A DNA stretch of 64,000 nucleotides from NCBI RefSeq assembly GCF_025567095.1, contig NZ_JAOQJH010000001.1, one strand, 5' to 3'. The notes under the pieces were generated by a model, which did no database searches, was not told the origin of the DNA, and was given only the letters and a program-made list of their open reading frames with translations. Of the stretch, positions 16,316 to 26,908 are shown piece after piece; position 1 is the first letter of the stretch, and each line of letters starts with the position of its first letter. Source of the stretch: Anthropogastromicrobium aceti (GTDB taxonomy: Bacteria; Bacillota; Clostridia; Lachnospirales; Lachnospiraceae). A program made the translations under genes and the position numbers.

Positions 16316-19300
16316 TTAATAAAAATGTCTAAGTTTACGACGACGCCCTTTGCAGAATGGACATGGCTCTTGCGTCCTTATGCGGTAGTATAGCTTTAAG
16401 TTTGGAGACATACTGTACTTATGTCCTTTTGAACAGATCCACCAAACTGCTTTATTGTAACTGCTTAAAATATAGTTTGGTCTACAAGCAAAAAGTTAGC
16501 AAGTTCATCCCACTCTTCCATTTCTTCAGGATGGCGAACTTTAAATGAGTTGTATCCTGGGAGAATTTTTTTGTCGCAACAATATGGACAAGACTTGTCA
16601 TCCAACTCACGGTCACATATCCGATATTGATAGTCGCCATGGCAAATTGGGCATGTCCACAATGCTTTATGGCGCGAGGAACGCAAATACTCAGATGGCA
16701 AATCAGGATTTTCACTTGACCATTCATTAACTAGCTCAGGGGCAAGATCAGGCAATGAATTAAAGCCCGGTAAAACCTTCAGATTACGACAATACGGGCA
16801 GGAATCGTCATCTAGTTCCCTATCACATATCCGATAAGGATAATCACCATGACATGTTGGGCATGTCCATAACGCTTTATGAGGTGAAGACCGTGTATAT
16901 TCAGATGGCAAATCAGGATTTTCACTTGACCATTCATTAACTAGCTCAGGGGCAAGATCAGGCAATGAATTAAAGCCCGGCAAAACTTTCTTACCACGAC
17001 AGAATGGGCAAGAATCATCATCTAACTCGCGGTTACATATCCGATAAAAATAGTCCCCATGGCAGCTTGGGCATGTCCATAAGGCTCTATGTGTAGACGA
17101 TCGAGTATATTCAGATGGCAAATCAGGATTTTCGCTTGACCATTCACTAATCAACTCAGGGGCAAGATCAGGCAATGAATTAAAACCCGGTAAAACCTTC
17201 AGATTACGACAATACGGGCAGGAATCGTCATCTAGTTCCCTATCACATATCCGATAAAAATAATTACCGTGGCAAGTTGGACATGTCCATAAGGCTCTAT
17301 ACCAAGACGATTTCATATATTCAGATGGTAAATCCGGGTTGTCTGAAGACCATTCCTTGGCTAAATCCGGGTCAGTATCCGCGAAAGAATTGAATCCAGA
17401 AAGAATCTTTTTGTGTCGGCAATACGGACAAGAATCGTCCCCTATCTCTCTATCACATATACGATAAAGATAATCACCATGACAAGTTGGGCATGTCCAC
17501 AATACTTTGTGTACTGAATTAACAGGATATTCAGAGATTGGCACTTCATTTTTCAATGAATATTCTTTTATAAGCCAAGACGGAATTTCATTAAATCCCG
17601 AAAGGACTCTTCTGCCATTACAATAAGGACAACTAACATTCCCTTCCCTCTTATCGCTTACTGGAAATGCGTAAGTGCCGGAACAGGTTGGACATTCCCA
17701 TAATACTGGAGATGTTGTATTGTAATATACCTCTTCAGGTAAAAAATCATTTTTACATGACCACTGGTCAACAATATCTTTTCGTTTTGCAGTAACCGAA
17801 TTTATCTCTGCTACGACAATACTTCCCTCGCACAAAGGACAATAAAAGAATCCTCGTTGTGAAAGTCTATATATCGAGTTTGGATATGTGTGACCATTAT
17901 CACAAGTCCAGAGTGGCTTTTCGTTAGACTGTAAAGCGTAGGATTTGAATGATCTTCTATTTTCCTTTGAATAATATTTTTCAAGTTCTGGATACATCTC
18001 ATATAGCATCACTTTATATTTAGGGTGAGGATTGCATACAGGACATCGCTTATAACCGGAAGCTCTTTCATAAAAATTAGCTTGCCATGTATGTTCTGGA
18101 TTATTACGACATACCCAACTTACCGTTCTTGTAGAGTGTTCAGTGACTTCAAATGGGTCTAGCAAATTACGGGAGTCGTACTCTTCTATCATATCTGGAT
18201 GTAAAGCAGCAAAACTTTTTTCACGCAAAACTTTCTTTCCAGCGCAATAGAGACATCCTTTTGAAAAAGAGTTTCTGGTAGATATTTTCTGTTGTATTGT
18301 AGCCGGATAGGTTTCTAAACAGTCTTCATTTCTGCAGTTCCACCAGAATAGATCCTTTATTTCTGTGTCATCAATTGCAGAAAAAGGCTTTCCATTCTCC
18401 TCTTCATTGTAATCAGCAAAAACTTCGGGGTAATGTTCAATGTAATAATTTGCTGTTCGTTTAACACCTGCACATACGGGACAAGTACGCAGTCGATAGT
18501 TTTTATTGCTATCCTTTGCAGTACGTCCATTAGAGGATGTTACCCATTTGTAGTGACACATATGGCAATCCCAGTTGATAAAAACATCATTTCGAATTGG
18601 AATTGATGAAAGATCCAGATTTGGATTATCTTCTGGCAATATATCAAGCGCAGCTTGAGGTAGCAATGAAAGCAAGTCATTGACGCCAGATTGAAAAACA
18701 ACTTTTTCTTCGCAACATGGGCATGTGCCTCTTGAAATAAATCTAGTATTGATTTCAGTATTCCATGAGTAGCCACATTTTGGGCAAAGCCAATTTGCGT
18801 GTTCTGAGGCATGAACAGAAAGAATGTCCGGATTTTGATTACTGTTCTTAGAAAAATCCCAGAATCGCATCATTTCAGGATGTTTTGCGACAGAATCAAG
18901 CATACAATACGGGCATGACTGATCTTTTACAAACGTGCGGATTGCTCTTGAAAAATGATGTCCTTTTTCACAAATGAATTTTGCAGATTTGGGCATGTAG
19001 GTTCTAGCATCAGCAAGCTTTAGCTCATTAGATGGATCCCACATAGTAGTAGAAGCTGGCACTTGAAGCATCAGATTATAGAAATCACTTGCCTGTTGCA
19101 TGCAAATTGGGCAACCGAATGGAGGGGTGGATGGTATCGCATTTACAACAATCAAAAATGGCGGATGATTCGGGTTTGTAGGGCAATTCAAATATACAGG
19201 CTGAGTGGATAGTCGTGCTACTTTGTATGGCGTTATTCCATTATTCAATTCATCATTAAAAAATTGTGCTATCCGTGGATTCAGTTCGCCAAAAGAATGA

Positions 19301-20562
19301 AAATAGCCAGGATACACATCATCCGATGTTACTCTTTGCATCTCATGGCAGGGACATTTTCCTCTTTTAGCAGTATTTCGGTTTTGTATCGTTTGTACCC
19401 AACCATAATTACAGGTCTTGCATCTCCAAAAAGCTTCACGAGAATCAAATGCTGAAACCATAGTAGGATCAACAGTGTTTCGTTCCTTATCCCAAAATTT
19501 CATCAGGTATGGATTTGAAGCAACTGAGACATTAAATTTAGAAGATAGTTGTTTTTCAACTATTTGAGAAGTGCGTTGCTTTACCATACTAGGCAATAAA
19601 ATGTGAATCGCAGATCTCGCCGCAGATTTTTTCTCCATTTTCTGTTCTTCAGAACATTGAGGACAGGCTTCCCGTGGATTTCCCTTTTTATCATACATAT
19701 AATCCAGGCGATTTTTATAATGATGTCCTTTAGCTGTACAGATGAAACTATACAAAGTATTTGCTTTTGCCTTTACTTCTTCAGGAATTATATCACCGTT
19801 TGCTTCTTTATCCCAAGTACGAGCTGCAATTGGATTTAAGTCGGCTAATGTCTGAATATGAAAAAGCTCTTGAACCATATCTCGATTTTTCTCTGCACTG
19901 CCCTCTGAACCGTCAAAACCGCAATGTGGACAATATCTACGCTCACTCCAAAGAGTGGTGCGCCATTGCCAACGATATTGACAATTTGGACAAGATAAGT
20001 GTATATTGTCTTTATTCGCCAATGTTATTTTGTAAGGATCAATTCCATCTTTAGCATTCCTCTTCTCATTCCAAAATATAAGCAATTGTTCATCTTGATA
20101 AATATAGTATTTTTTACATGTCGGACATTCTGGAGAGTTTGTAAAATCTAGTATCTTTCGCAATTCAGAATGTCCTTTTTTACATATAAAATAAACTTTA
20201 TGATTGCTAGTAGCAAATAGTTTTGTAGGATCGTATTTTATATTCTCTTCTTTTGAATAATCCCACATTTCCTTTGCTATTGGAACTTCAGTGAAAAGGT
20301 CATTTTCTCCAGGAAACGGTTCTGATCTGTATAGTCCACAGTATTTACATCCACAATTGTGTCCGTCTCTAGGAGATGTCATTTTACATATTCGCTTTTT
20401 AAAGACATGTTTCGGATTATTAAGGCAGCAAAATGTTCCTTGTTTTTTACTGGTTGCCGGAAGCGTATCAATGTCAAGTTCCGGGTTCAGTTCAGGACGT
20501 AACATAGCTGCTCCATCTGGGTTAATTTCTTTAAAAAGTTTTCCTTTAAAACTTATTGCCAT
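16316..20562 (-). CDS. Giant multi-zinc-ribbon protein (DUF4379/treble-clef repeats), 3' frameshift
   Basis: The uninterrupted frame is 20562-16465 (1365 aa). It holds 18 modules of the form W-x-C-x2-C or C-x2-GH ... CPxC, separated by conserved W(D/S)xE stretches, as in zinc-ribbon family DUF4379. Modules 14-18 (about residues 1000-1340) are 70-aa near-copies around CHGDYxYRICDRELDDDSCPYC. After TAA at 16465 the -1 frame continues into a nineteenth module (AVWWICSKGHKYSMSPNLKL ... PCPFCKGRRR) ending at 16316. One missing T in the TTTT at about 16469 would explain this. No nuclease or other catalytic domain is seen. It starts 1 nt after the coiled-coil gene stop with no clear RBS, so it is translationally coupled to the recombinases. 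DNA or target-site binding is an inference. Confidence 0.8.
16560..17500 (-). repeat. 210-bp in-frame tandem repeat within the zinc-ribbon gene
   Basis: About 4.5 units with a period of exactly 210 bp; for example GGCAAGATCAGGCAATGAAT recurs at 16741, 16951 and 17161. Some blocks of about 100 bp are identical between units, pointing to recent duplication or gene conversion. Confidence 0.9.
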
Positions 20563-20563
20563 A

Positions 20564-21286
20564 TCAACTTTTCAGTTTGTCAAACAGATGTATAATAGCA
20601 TCGCTGCCCGATTTTGTCTGTTTCACAGCTTCCTCCTTCTTTAATTCTGTTTTTGCTGTAATTAAGTTTTTGTCCACCATTGCCGGATCAATATACTCGT
20701 TACTTCCTTGTAGCAATCCTTTTTTTCTTAATAACTCATTAGCAATTTCTGGATACAGATATGTGTCAATCAATTCACGAAGCTTTTTGTTTTCAAGCTG
20801 AAGCTGAGAAACAGAGTTTTTCTCCTCTTTGTAGTTTTGTCGTATCTCTTCTGCTTTTTGAACACTTTCTTTTTTGTTAAGTTTTTCCTGATTCAGTTCC
20901 TGTTTCAACTTGTGATTTTCTCTTGCAATGGTACTCGCATATTCATAAAGAGAATGATAATAAGCGTCGGTTTGTGTAAGTACGTTACGAAGATATTCAG
21001 AATTGTTTCTTTTTGAGCATATAAGATCTACATCCAAGGTTTTAAAAACAAGTACTTTCTGTCGATCTTCGTTGGCTTTGGAATTCGATAATTCAGAAAT
21101 ATGTGTTCTTAGAATATCGCTTCTCCTCAGCAATCTCGGTGTGATTCCTTTGTATCCTTGACTGATAATATAATTCGAAAAAGCAGAAAATTGAAAGTGT
21201 TCTAGTGTTCCTCCACATATTTCTAATAAAAATTTATCAAATAAATTCAATAATAGCTCATCTTCAATCAATTTATTTCGCCCCAT
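20564..21286 (-). CDS. Coiled-coil protein of the recombinase operon (TnpC-like position)
   Basis: 240 aa from ATG 21286, which has GGAGG 6 nt upstream; a longer frame from 21313 would ignore that site. The N-terminal half is globular (LLNLFDKFLLEICGGTLEHF, GYKGITPRLLRRSDILRTHI). Residues 130-190 form a long charged coiled coil (RENHKLKQELNQEKLNKKES ... LQLENKKLRELID). In Tn554-type elements a small coiled-coil TnpC follows the two recombinases and guides orientation and frequency of transposition. This one is longer but equally placed. It overlaps the previous gene by 14 nt. Confidence 0.6.
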   Translation of the reverse strand: MGRNKLIEDELLLNLFDKFLLEICGGTLEHFQFSAFSNYIISQGYKGITPRLLRRSDILRTHISELSNSKANEDRQKVLVFKTLDVDLICSKRNNSEYLRNVLTQTDAYYHSLYEYASTIARENHKLKQELNQEKLNKKESVQKAEEIRQNYKEEKNSVSQLQLENKKLRELIDTYLYPEIANELLRKKGLLQGSNEYIDPAMVDKNLITAKTELKKEEAVKQTKSGSDAIIHLFDKLKS

Positions 21287-22949
21287 TAAGTTCCTCCATT
21301 TTCTTTTTTTCAATTAAATAGTGCTGATATGATAATGATGCATCTTTAAGCCCTAATAGCATTTCGCCAATTGTTTCAGGGTTTCCATTTCCTTTTTTTA
21401 CATCATTAACAGCAGTTATCAGCTCGTGGCACCGTTCTGTTACTGTACGTGAATAAATCGAATCCGCTCCAAACCTGCTTTTTCCTTTTGCACGGTAATG
21501 TACACAAACTGGGCAATAGCCGATTTCACCATCTGGGCCAGTGGCTTTTAGACAATCTGAAATCGATTCTTTCGAATATGCGAGTGAATAACAACATCCA
21601 CCATCATGAAGTTGAACTGCATCTGTTTTAGGAACTGGTAACATTGGACTATGACTATAAGAATAAATAGCAGTTCCTTTTGTCATTTCCCTATATTGCT
21701 TATATGTGCGACATTCAATCATTTTTGAAATATTAGATGCATAATGCATAGAAATTTCTTCGTTATCATGTCCGGCAAGAAACATAGCTAACTGCGGAGT
21801 TCCACCTTGACTCATTAAATTAATCATCGAAAGATGTCTCGTGTCACCAAGATGAATGTACTGAATTTCAGAACCATCTCGTACCGCGGTTTGTGAACCT
21901 TTATCTGCCACTTTTATTCCATAAGTTCCCATAATGACCTCTTCATAGAAATAGCGAAGTATGGTATTTAGATTGACATAAGTGAGAAAACGGCTATCCT
22001 TCCGCTTCTTCTGTCCCCATTTACTATAGTGAGGATTTGTTACAAAAAGTGTATTCAAGTCTGTTCTTTCATATCCAGCAGTTGTGTTTATGTACCATGT
22101 AATTTCAGAGGCAAGTTCATCTGGAATTTGATAGGTAACAGTATAATAATCTTCTGCAATTGAATAGTGTACATCATGTCGAGAGCCTTTTATATGATTT
22201 TTTCTAAGTCGCAAATGCCAACCTGAATCATCCCTAGATAGACAATCTCGTTCCGTCAAGATAAATTCTCGTGGACGTGTTGGAATAATACCGGTTATTT
22301 GCCACCATAAGTAGAGTGGAAAGTAAAATAATCGCATATCTATATCCTTACAATCCTTCCAAAAACAGTTGATTATATCATTAAATAGCAAATACGAATC
22401 AAATTCTGCCAGTATGCGCTGCCCTGGATAATAATTTTGGCATATGTAAAAATATTGCTCTATGGCCTCGGCAAGCTGATCTAATTTTTCACTGCTATCG
22501 GAAAATGAAGAAAAAAAGTCAATACAAATGCTTGGCAATGCAATTTTCAAATTCGTATTGGCACCATAGATTTCTTCTGGATCTGTGCGAAGTAATCGCT
22601 TTAAATCGTTTATGGATGTCTGGAAGGTTTTTAGCACATTCCTTCCCAGAGAAAATACATAAAATGATTTAACAAGGTTTAGAAAGTCTTCAAACGATAA
22701 CTCAAAATATTCCTGGTACCATCGTTTATACGTAACTTTGTTAAAATTAAAATTTAAGGTAATATGACTGTATTCATCGGTTGTATTCCATTTTACATCA
22801 TCAAATGCGCAATCATAAATAATGCCGGATTTCCTATAATCTTCGAACCGTGCTTTTGCTTTTTCGAGTGATTCGAGATCAAGCATTTCCGTTGCGGCAA
22901 TTGTTTTTACTGCTGATGTACCAAGGACAAAATGAGCTTCTGTATCCAT
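21273..22949 (-). CDS. Tyrosine recombinase-like protein with Cys cluster (third of three)
   Basis: 558 aa. Catalytic-type residues: Arg in IIPTRPREFILTE (about 235), Arg-His in LGDTRHLSMINLMSQGG (about 370), Gly-His in FLAGHDNEEISMHYAS and Tyr in MHYAS (about 400). The first box II His is not in its usual place. After the Tyr there is a cluster CCYS ... C ... GYCPVCVHYR that could bind zinc. AAAGGAG lies 8 nt before the ATG, which overlaps the previous stop. Size and Cys tail are like the large TnpB-type recombinases. Confidence 0.75.
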   Translation of the reverse strand: MDTEAHFVLGTSAVKTIAATEMLDLESLEKAKARFEDYRKSGIIYDCAFDDVKWNTTDEYSHITLNFNFNKVTYKRWYQEYFELSFEDFLNLVKSFYVFSLGRNVLKTFQTSINDLKRLLRTDPEEIYGANTNLKIALPSICIDFFSSFSDSSEKLDQLAEAIEQYFYICQNYYPGQRILAEFDSYLLFNDIINCFWKDCKDIDMRLFYFPLYLWWQITGIIPTRPREFILTERDCLSRDDSGWHLRLRKNHIKGSRHDVHYSIAEDYYTVTYQIPDELASEITWYINTTAGYERTDLNTLFVTNPHYSKWGQKKRKDSRFLTYVNLNTILRYFYEEVIMGTYGIKVADKGSQTAVRDGSEIQYIHLGDTRHLSMINLMSQGGTPQLAMFLAGHDNEEISMHYASNISKMIECRTYKQYREMTKGTAIYSYSHSPMLPVPKTDAVQLHDGGCCYSLAYSKESISDCLKATGPDGEIGYCPVCVHYRAKGKSRFGADSIYSRTVTERCHELITAVNDVKKGNGNPETIGEMLLGLKDASLSYQHYLIEKKKMEELNGAK

Positions 22950-24799
22950 TATGTATACTCCTTTAGCAATTTCTCGTAGTCAGAAAACATATCATCTCCG
23001 TAAGTTGTCCTAATGCATGTAAGCATTTCATCCAACTTGGGAATAATAATATCGGTAATGAGTGTTTTGTATTTCATTTTTTCGAGTTTTGAATCAGCGT
23101 TTTTGTATAGATTTTTCATCCGATTAAATTCACTGATTAGTAAAAAGAATGAGGATTTTGTTGAAATCTCGTATGAACACCCACTACAACTATTTCTAGT
23201 ATCGCACATTCTTCCAAATGCAGTCTTTAGGCATAAATACTCTGGCCTTTTTGAAAAGGCTGCTCCTGATCCAATTCGATGTAATACCGTCAATAAATCC
23301 GTACTCGAATTGGAAGAAATGAGAGCTTGCACAGCTGATATAGATTTTTTATGTGCTGCATCACATACAGTTACCACATGTTCAATTTCTCTGGGTGATA
23401 ATCCAAGCTGTCGAATCATCATAGTTTGATTGCCTATAGAAATTTTTTCAAATTGTCCTTCTGTGACCATATGGAGAAGCATTGCTGGAATAAAAGAAAG
23501 TACACCTCGTTCAAAAAGTTCTCGGGCAACATATTCTGGTGTTAGTCCAGAGAATTTAGCATCACGCAAATAGGTCGCAGTTGTTTCGGCATAAGATCCA
23601 TACGAGCCTTTATGACTTCTTGCAAGTGCTGCTAATATATATCCCTTTGTATATAGCGACTCGCCTTCATCTGTTGATAAGACTTCGCTTGTAAGAGAAA
23701 AAATAGCTTGCAAGTACGACTTATTGGCAGATCGGCTTCTAAAATCCGAATGGATAAATAATTCGCCAATTTCATCCCCCATATAACGCTTAATTTGACC
23801 GTATGAAGAGATTTTTCTAATCAGTGGTACTTCATCGGGGATATTATTCAAAAGTCTGTGTGCCTCGCATATAGCAATAAGAGTGCCAAAATGTACCTCG
23901 CAGGAAGCCGGTACCATAAATTTTATGGCAGGAACTCCAGATGTATCCGCCGTTTTGTTTGGAGGTAAAAGTAACAAACAAAAACGATAATTTACATACA
24001 TAAGTACATTTCTAGCCTCTTGATCCGTAAAAAGGCCATCCTTAATTTTGTTAAGAACCGTTTGCGGGTCGTCATTAAGAATTGGATGTCCAAAGCGTTC
24101 AAGATCTGTTTGACGTAATGCGCAAATAAAATGGACAGCCAAAAAAAGCCAGGTATCAGCATAATTTTTTGATTCGCAAGCTTTTAAATACATATCATTA
24201 TCCATGATGTACTCATCATTGTACAGATAAAACAGGAGTTCCAAATACTCATCTATATCGTAAGCTTGCTTTCCAAGATTCAGCGTATAGCGTTTTTCCA
24301 TGATATACTCATTTCGATAAGCCGTTTTATGCTGCATTTTAAGCCAAGACATAAAAAAAGTAAGACAATCCCCATCTGACTTAATAAGATCGGTAAATGC
24401 ATGTCCTACAAGCTTTTCAGCTTCTTGATCTGTCAAAAAGAATAATTCTTTTCCCAAATAATAAAGCAGAAAATCTCGGACATGAAATATCGTTTCTTGT
24501 GACTCTTCAATGAGAGTTGCAAATTTTGTAAAATAATGTGCAGTCTCTGGAAAGCGCTTTGCAAATTCACTCTCCATTTTGTCAAATCGTTCAGCTTCTT
24601 TGCAGCGAAGAAACGGAATCATGTGATCCGTGTAAATTTGTACTTGATCATCAGAAAGATAAAATTGAGTATCACTCTTTTGTGGCTTTGATCCAAACCA
24701 ACTATTGGCTTGTAGAAATGCTACGATATCCTCCATACTTTTATCAGTTTGTTCAGCGGCAATCAAATTATTGAAGAAAAGTTTTAAATTTATTGACAT
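22949..24799 (-). CDS. Large tyrosine recombinase-like protein, degenerate catalytic residues (TnpB-like)
   Basis: 616 aa from ATG 24799, chosen because it overlaps the upstream TAA by 10 nt; an earlier ATG at 24823 is possible (624 aa). A candidate Arg lies in CALRQTDLERF and a degenerate Tyr box in LARSHKGSYGSYAETTATYLRD, but no HxxR is evident, so it may be a catalytically weak or structural partner. A C-terminal Cys cluster (CDTRNSCSGC) suggests metal binding. Tn554 TnpB is about 630 aa and RIT elements likewise carry three adjacent, unlike recombinases. The family was assigned by size, position and partial motifs only. Confidence 0.6.
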   Translation of the reverse strand: MSINLKLFFNNLIAAEQTDKSMEDIVAFLQANSWFGSKPQKSDTQFYLSDDQVQIYTDHMIPFLRCKEAERFDKMESEFAKRFPETAHYFTKFATLIEESQETIFHVRDFLLYYLGKELFFLTDQEAEKLVGHAFTDLIKSDGDCLTFFMSWLKMQHKTAYRNEYIMEKRYTLNLGKQAYDIDEYLELLFYLYNDEYIMDNDMYLKACESKNYADTWLFLAVHFICALRQTDLERFGHPILNDDPQTVLNKIKDGLFTDQEARNVLMYVNYRFCLLLLPPNKTADTSGVPAIKFMVPASCEVHFGTLIAICEAHRLLNNIPDEVPLIRKISSYGQIKRYMGDEIGELFIHSDFRSRSANKSYLQAIFSLTSEVLSTDEGESLYTKGYILAALARSHKGSYGSYAETTATYLRDAKFSGLTPEYVARELFERGVLSFIPAMLLHMVTEGQFEKISIGNQTMMIRQLGLSPREIEHVVTVCDAAHKKSISAVQALISSNSSTDLLTVLHRIGSGAAFSKRPEYLCLKTAFGRMCDTRNSCSGCSYEISTKSSFFLLISEFNRMKNLYKNADSKLEKMKYKTLITDIIIPKLDEMLTCIRTTYGDDMFSDYEKLLKEYT

Positions 24800-26064
24800 A
24801 TATGTTTTTTCTGAGCAGCCCATGAGAGATAATCAAAAGAGCTGTCTGATACCTTTCTGTATTTTTTTAGTAATTCGCCCTTGTTATTTATATAGGTAAG
24901 TGCACTTTCTGGAGATTTATCGCCACGGTAAAACATGAGTTCATGTATCGTATCTACACCTGCTAAAACAAGCTGAACGCTATACCAATGCCGGAAAATA
25001 TGAGGAGAAATGCCATGTTCCAGAACCAGTCTACCATACACTACAAGCTCTGAATCATTACTAGCTAGCAGAATCGGAACTACTTCCGTGTTGATAATAG
25101 TTTTAAATGCAGCATAATAAGCATTGTATGTCATTGCTTTTCCGCTTCTATTGATATTTAATGGGCCATATTCGGATTCATATTTTCTGCCTTCAATTGT
25201 TTTAAGGTATTCTTCATAGCATTCCAAAAAAATTCGGTTAAACATTGCAGGAATAGTTGCCATTCGCTCTTTCTTGATTTTACCAATATTTATTAAATCA
25301 CTTCGAAGTACATACTCATGTAAAAGGTCAACATCGATTCGAGTGACTTCATCGTTAATTTTTGTAAAAAGGATTCCAGGACTCAATGGACTATCTTCTC
25401 GCCTTACATTGCATGCTTCACTGGGTCGAAGACCACCAAAAGCAGACAGAGCAACGAGTCCCAGAAGTTCTTTATGATGACTGAAGATTACCTCAAAAAT
25501 AACATCGAACGCCGCATTCGGAATGTCACGAAAGATTTCTCGATTGGTTCCATTATATCGAACTTCAAAGACTGGTTGCTTAACCATAATCGTCTTTCCA
25601 TGCTTGGTCCTTTTCGGAACATTTTTATATAAGTCCGACTTTTTAAGCAGGCATTGTCCTTTTCTATCATCAATTAGATGCCCTAAAAAGTCCATAATTG
25701 TATTAGCGCAAGTAGTAACTGTGGATTTTTTTCTACCCTGAGTTCGATTATCTGCATCCTGCGGAAGATTTCCAGTGCCGTATAAAGTTAAATACTCAGC
25801 TACATCATTTACTGTCAGATGGTCAAGATTTTTGATGTGCTTATCAAAGTAGATATAATTGAGAAATGGGACGATGTAATCAAACTTTGTTCCACCATCA
25901 GAAGCAAGGTTTTGTATCGGATTTTTTGAAAGTAAATATCGGTGAAAATCTGTAAACTGTATAATTGGTCCATCTCTGAGTACTATAAATTTGCGTGTAA
26001 TGAGTTGCTTATTTGTAAGTACAAGCTTATGCTCGTAAACAGAAAAATGCAATTCTGATTTCAT
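24790..26064 (-). CDS. Tyrosine recombinase (TnpA-like), first gene of the element operon
   Basis: 424 aa. The core-binding domain (about 50-180) has FDYIVPFLNYIYFDKHIKNL. The catalytic domain has Arg in GGLRPSEACNVRRED (about 215), HxxRH in SPHIFRHWYSVQLVLAGV (about 360) and Tyr in ALTYI (about 390). The usual GH before the Tyr is RGD here. It begins the operon; each following gene overlaps or abuts. GGAGAC precedes the ATG. It is the most complete of the three recombinases and probably the catalytic one. Confidence 0.85.
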   Translation of the reverse strand: MKSELHFSVYEHKLVLTNKQLITRKFIVLRDGPIIQFTDFHRYLLSKNPIQNLASDGGTKFDYIVPFLNYIYFDKHIKNLDHLTVNDVAEYLTLYGTGNLPQDADNRTQGRKKSTVTTCANTIMDFLGHLIDDRKGQCLLKKSDLYKNVPKRTKHGKTIMVKQPVFEVRYNGTNREIFRDIPNAAFDVIFEVIFSHHKELLGLVALSAFGGLRPSEACNVRREDSPLSPGILFTKINDEVTRIDVDLLHEYVLRSDLINIGKIKKERMATIPAMFNRIFLECYEEYLKTIEGRKYESEYGPLNINRSGKAMTYNAYYAAFKTIINTEVVPILLASNDSELVVYGRLVLEHGISPHIFRHWYSVQLVLAGVDTIHELMFYRGDKSPESALTYINNKGELLKKYRKVSDSSFDYLSWAAQKKHICQ

Positions 26065-26299
26065 GATGTCTCCTTATAAATAGGCAGAAAAACGCCAGAA
26101 TTCTATTGCATTTTTTTACGAATGGCTTTATAATAAGCAATAGAAAAGTAAGCCAAGCCAATTAAAAGATGTTCTAATTGGCAAAGCTCTTGCTGTTTCT
26201 GGTGTTTGTTACTGCCGATATTTGTGGTGTGGGCTGTAACTAATATTGTAAAAAGATAAAGGAATGGAGTAGCCGCTCTGTTCCTTTTTTCTTGGTGAA
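26065..26299. other. Intergenic region upstream of the recombinase operon
   Basis: Contains inverted pairs TTCTATTGC/GCAATAGAA (26100-26145) and CCAATTA/TAATTGG (26157-26180). On the minus strand a possible promoter TTGGCT, 17 nt, TTATAA near 26160-26130 would drive the operon. AAAGGAA/TTCCTTT arms at about 26257-26290 form a likely terminator for the LexA-type gene. An 82-codon minus-strand frame here has no RBS or family resemblance. Confidence 0.45.
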
Positions 26300-26908
26300 T
26301 TATTTTAAATAATTTTTGATGACACTTACTACAATGCCTTGAATTTGGCAATTATCGGTATAAATGTCCGGGTAATTGGAGTTTTCGGGATGAAGACGAT
26401 AACAATGCGCTTTCGTGTCTTTATAAAAGCGTTTTAAAGTTGCTTCGTTATCAAGCAAAGCTGCAATGATGTTACCATTTTCTGCCGTCTGTTGCTGACG
26501 AATAACCACATAATCTCCTTCATTGATTCCAGCGCCAATCATAGAATCGCCATGGGCTTTTAAAATAAAGAAATGCCCAGTACCAATAATTTGTTTGGGA
26601 AGTGGTATGTAATCTTCAATGTTCTCTTCTGCTAATGCTGGACAACCGCAAGAAATTTGTCCAACAACAGGAACCATTATACTGGAATCTAACATACGCC
26701 TCCATTTATTAGTCATAATGTTTCCTTTAAAATCTCCTTCTACTCTTCCATTTTTCTTCAAGTAAGTATTAAGAATTCTGGAAACAGATGCTCTTGAGAT
26801 TCCTGTCGCTTCTGCAATATCAACAATTCTGGGGCTTTTTCCATGTAACTCCAGATAACTCGAAATATATTGTTCTATAATAGCTGCTTTTTCTTTTACC
26901 TTATCCAT
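26300..26908 (-). CDS. LexA/S24-type repressor of the element
   Basis: 202 aa from ATG 26908 (TAGGAG 5 nt upstream; the longer frame from 26947 hides it). The N-terminal HTH differs from chromosomal LexA (IVDIAEATGISRASVSRILNTYLKKNGRV). The S24 domain has catalytic Ser in AHGDSMIGAG and Lys in ATLKRFY. The cleavage site reads SCGCP, a Cys-Gly as in UmuD rather than Ala-Gly. It likely couples the element to DNA damage by RecA-stimulated self-cleavage. Its promoter region has a 24-bp palindrome, suggesting autoregulation. It is the second LexA-type gene in the window. Confidence 0.88.
   Translation of the reverse strand: MDKVKEKAAIIEQYISSYLELHGKSPRIVDIAEATGISRASVSRILNTYLKKNGRVEGDFKGNIMTNKWRRMLDSSIMVPVVGQISCGCPALAEENIEDYIPLPKQIIGTGHFFILKAHGDSMIGAGINEGDYVVIRQQQTAENGNIIAALLDNEATLKRFYKDTKAHCYRLHPENSNYPDIYTDNCQIQGIVVSVIKNYLK

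Noticed and set aside
16560..17500. Possible CRISPR-like array
   Set aside because: The 210-bp period is in frame and codes for zinc-ribbon modules; there are no short repeats with unique spacers.
26103..26351. 82-codon minus-strand frame
   Set aside because: Overlaps the repressor 3' end in another frame, has no ribosome binding site and covers terminator and inverted repeats.
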